Assembly (NCBI RefSeq): GCF_900167135.1
Contig: NZ_FUWZ01000003.1
Span: 868,001-932,000 of the forward strand
Length of the DNA stretch: 64,000 nucleotides
Origin: Chitinophaga eiseniae
Lineage (GTDB): Bacteria > Bacteroidota > Bacteroidia > Chitinophagales > Chitinophagaceae
Reading direction: 5' to 3'
The notes below the pieces were generated by a model that saw nothing but the letters and a program-made list of their open reading frames with translations, did no database searches and had not been told where the DNA came from. The first letter of the stretch is position 1. Each line of letters opens with the position of its first letter. A program made the position numbers and the translations under genes. Positions 62,211 through 64,000 of this stretch are shown here, piece after piece.

Positions 62211-63527
62211 ATGCGAAACACCCTTTTGTTAACCTTACTTTGTTGTGCCATCAACAGCGTTGCTGTCTGTCAGACGAAACTGAACCTGGACCAGTCCTTC
62301 TCTTTATTGCTAACACAAAATGAAGACGTACGCCAGGCTAACATCGCTGTATTGCTCGCCCGCGTGGAAGTGAAAGACGCCCGTAACGGCTTTCTCCCCA
62401 CGCTGTCATTCGGTGCAGGACATACTTATAATCTCGGGCTTGCTTTCGACCAGATTGCCGGGCAACTGGTGACCGGCAATAAATGGACGAATACTGCCAA
62501 TGCGAATATCAGCACGCGCGCCACTGTGTTCCAGGGATTCAGCCAGGTCAATAAACTCAAACAGTCCTTACTGGGCCTGGAAAGTAAAGAGCTCCAAAAA
62601 AGTCAGTTAAATCAATCGCTTAAACTGGAACTGCTGTCCAGGTATTTCGATGCTACCGCCAGCCGGTCGTTATATGAAGTCAACCTGAAACAATTACATT
62701 TTGCACAACAACAACTGGAAGAGGAGCGCACGAAATATGAGCTGGAGACCAACACGCTGGTGGATGTAACGCAGGCTGAAAGCCAGGTTGCCAATAACGA
62801 GCTGAACAGCATTGTCAGCAATACAGCTTACAACAGCAGCCTTATTGCGCTCAAGCAGGTGCTGGGGATACCGTTGACAGACTCGGTATTCCTGGAAACA
62901 CCTAACCTGGAAATAGGGGCGCCGGGTGACCAGATGCCCGGTGGTACACCATCACAGGACCCATCCGTCAAATTGGCCGAACTGTCCGTTCGCCAATCTA
63001 CTTTGAATTTAAAATCTGCGAAAGCGCCCTATTACCCTACCCTGAGTTTCTTCGGTGCATACGGCACCAACTATTCTTCCGTTCGCAGGGATTATGGAAG
63101 CGATCATTACATGCCATTCTGGACGCAGGCCGATCAGAACAGGTCCCTCAACTTTGGTCTGTCGCTCAGCTTACCCGTTTTCGATGGTTTTAAAACGCGT
63201 AATAACATCAGCAGGTTAAAACTTGACCTTGAAACCAAACAATCCGTACTGAATAAAGTAAAGACGGAACGGGAGAAAGTGTTGTTGCTCGCTATACAGG
63301 AATATCAAAAATCAGTGAAGGAATACCAGGTATTGCAGGTGCAGCATCATGCGCTGGAAAAAAATTTCTATGCCATGAAAGAGCGGTATGACATTGGTGA
63401 GACCAGCGCCATGGAATATAATAAAGCGTTGCTGGATTATAATGTGGCGGAAACCAATGTAATCAAAGCGAAATACACACTGATGTACAATCTCGAAGTG
63501 ATCAGGGTGCTAAAAGGAGAAAGATAA
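62211..63527 (+). CDS. TolC-family outer-membrane channel
   Basis: This 438-residue protein has a signal peptide ending VAVCQ, then two long helical repeats of the outer membrane efflux protein fold, with NTLVDVTQAESQVANNELNS in the first and TSAMEYNKALLDYNVAETN in the second. Together with the HlyD adaptor and the PCAT it completes a three-part type I secretion system. It is divergent from the VKOR-DsbA gene. Confidence 0.88.
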   Translation: MRNTLLLTLLCCAINSVAVCQTKLNLDQSFSLLLTQNEDVRQANIAVLLARVEVKDARNGFLPTLSFGAGHTYNLGLAFDQIAGQLVTGNKWTNTANANISTRATVFQGFSQVNKLKQSLLGLESKELQKSQLNQSLKLELLSRYFDATASRSLYEVNLKQLHFAQQQLEEERTKYELETNTLVDVTQAESQVANNELNSIVSNTAYNSSLIALKQVLGIPLTDSVFLETPNLEIGAPGDQMPGGTPSQDPSVKLAELSVRQSTLNLKSAKAPYYPTLSFFGAYGTNYSSVRRDYGSDHYMPFWTQADQNRSLNFGLSLSLPVFDGFKTRNNISRLKLDLETKQSVLNKVKTEREKVLLLAIQEYQKSVKEYQVLQVQHHALEKNFYAMKERYDIGETSAMEYNKALLDYNVAETNVIKAKYTLMYNLEVIRVLKGER

Positions 63528-63641
63528 TGATCATATCCTATTAATATTTTTCAGATATATCAAACTGTTGTACATTCGCGCCGCTGTATTATAGCAGGGC
63601 ATTCCTCCTGATACCAGCCATCATAACCTTGCAACTGTCAC

Positions 63642-64000
63642 ATGAAATTGAACTTCTGGAATCATTTGTTTAAAACGGATGACCACTATACCTACAACCC
63701 ATTGGAAAACGGCGTAGAAGTGCTTAATTTCTGGCCTGGCCAGGCTTCCAAAGATTTATGGCTGTATCAGTTCGTCACCGCCAGGTTCGGGGATATTCTG
63801 AACAAAAAAAATTCGCTGCTGCTGGCTTCTCTCTTCGGAGAAAAATCTCATATCCGGAAAAGCCCGTCCGGAACCAAAGTGTTTTTCTCCGGTGAAAACC
63901 TGACCAGGTTTCCCAAATATGCTGATTACTGTACAGACTTTGTTGATCTCGCTATAGGGTTCGACGATATCCGGCGGCCTGGTTATATCAGGTTTCCGTT
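63642..64000 (+). CDS. Glycosyltransferase family 10 (fucosyltransferase-like), partial
   Basis: The first 119 residues run off the right edge. KVFFSGENLTRFPKYADY followed by DLAIGFDD and GYIRFP is the characteristic block of alpha-1,3-fucosyltransferases of family GT10, in which the F-x-G-E-N segment begins the nucleotide-sugar domain. It is probably involved in surface glycan or glycoprotein modification. The relation to the peptide cluster is unclear. Confidence 0.72.
   Translation, partial: MKLNFWNHLFKTDDHYTYNPLENGVEVLNFWPGQASKDLWLYQFVTARFGDILNKKNSLLLASLFGEKSHIRKSPSGTKVFFSGENLTRFPKYADYCTDFVDLAIGFDDIRRPGYIRFP

Noticed and set aside
1..64000. CRISPR arrays, tRNA and rRNA genes
   Set aside because: No regular spaced repeat array, no tRNA-like cloverleaf with a GTTCGAATCC-type arm and no rRNA sequence were seen by eye. 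A dedicated scan could still find a short tRNA.

Overview
The window looks like chromosome of a Bacteroidota bacterium, most likely of the Chitinophaga type. Supporting signs are CTnDOT-style tra genes, ECF sigma/FecR/TonB-receptor regulation, PCAT transporters serving GG-leader peptides, DUF4369/TlpA thioredoxins and an AT-rich leader before most starts. This is inferred from gene families, not from a database match. No rRNA, tRNA, CRISPR array or integrase gene was seen.

Positions 1-21.4 kb are part of an integrative conjugative element (ICE). A PIN-domain gene leaves the left edge, then traE-F-(unknown)-G-I-J-K-L-M-N-O-Q run rightwards and end at a strong terminator. The rest of the ICE runs leftwards: an amidoligase/glutamine-amidotransferase pair, a broken N6-adenine methylase, a DUF6876-like gene, the PRTRC cassette (E, C, F-like, B, ThiF), ssb and a frameshifted cysteine-protease-like gene. 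Two diverged copies of a ~450-bp structured non-coding repeat bracket this part. The ICE carries several lesions: a 51-nt hairpin insertion with an in-frame stop exactly in the Walker A motif of TraG, a UGA in the methylase, and a -1 frameshift.

Positions 21.7-32.2 kb are an AT-richer defence block: a membrane-anchored NACHT-LRR protein, an HD/GHKL-ATPase protein, an OLD-type ATPase-TOPRIM nuclease, a DUF2130 coiled-coil nuclease-like protein and a DUF4365 nuclease-like protein. The last four point the same way, and three of the surrounding gaps contain copies of one attC-like repeat. From 32.2 to 34.6 kb there is mostly debris, including a serine beta-lactamase-family fragment and a damaged excisionase-like gene, probably near the edge of the mobile DNA.

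Positions 34.6-54 kb look like ordinary chromosome. They hold a stress/detoxification group (DUF302, MBL hydrolase, alpha/beta hydrolase, phosphoribosyltransferase, erythromycin esterase), a sigma/anti-sigma/TonB-receptor/lipoprotein unit, a P460 haem-protein pair, a LytS/LytTR two-component pair, a MocR regulator, and the tightly overlapping 5-oxoprolinase operon pxpB-pxpC-pxpA with an NRAMP-like transporter.

Positions 54-63.5 kb are the most striking part: a complete peptide export system (HlyD adaptor, C39-peptidase ABC transporter, TlpA-type thioredoxin, DUF4369 protein, VKOR-DsbA oxidative folding protein, divergent TolC). It surrounds two paralogous precursors, each with a 28-residue GG leader and a ten-cysteine core. 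The N-terminal half of each core resembles an animal LDL-receptor class A module with its calcium-binding acidic motif but without the fourth cysteine. A GT10 fucosyltransferase-like gene runs off the right edge.
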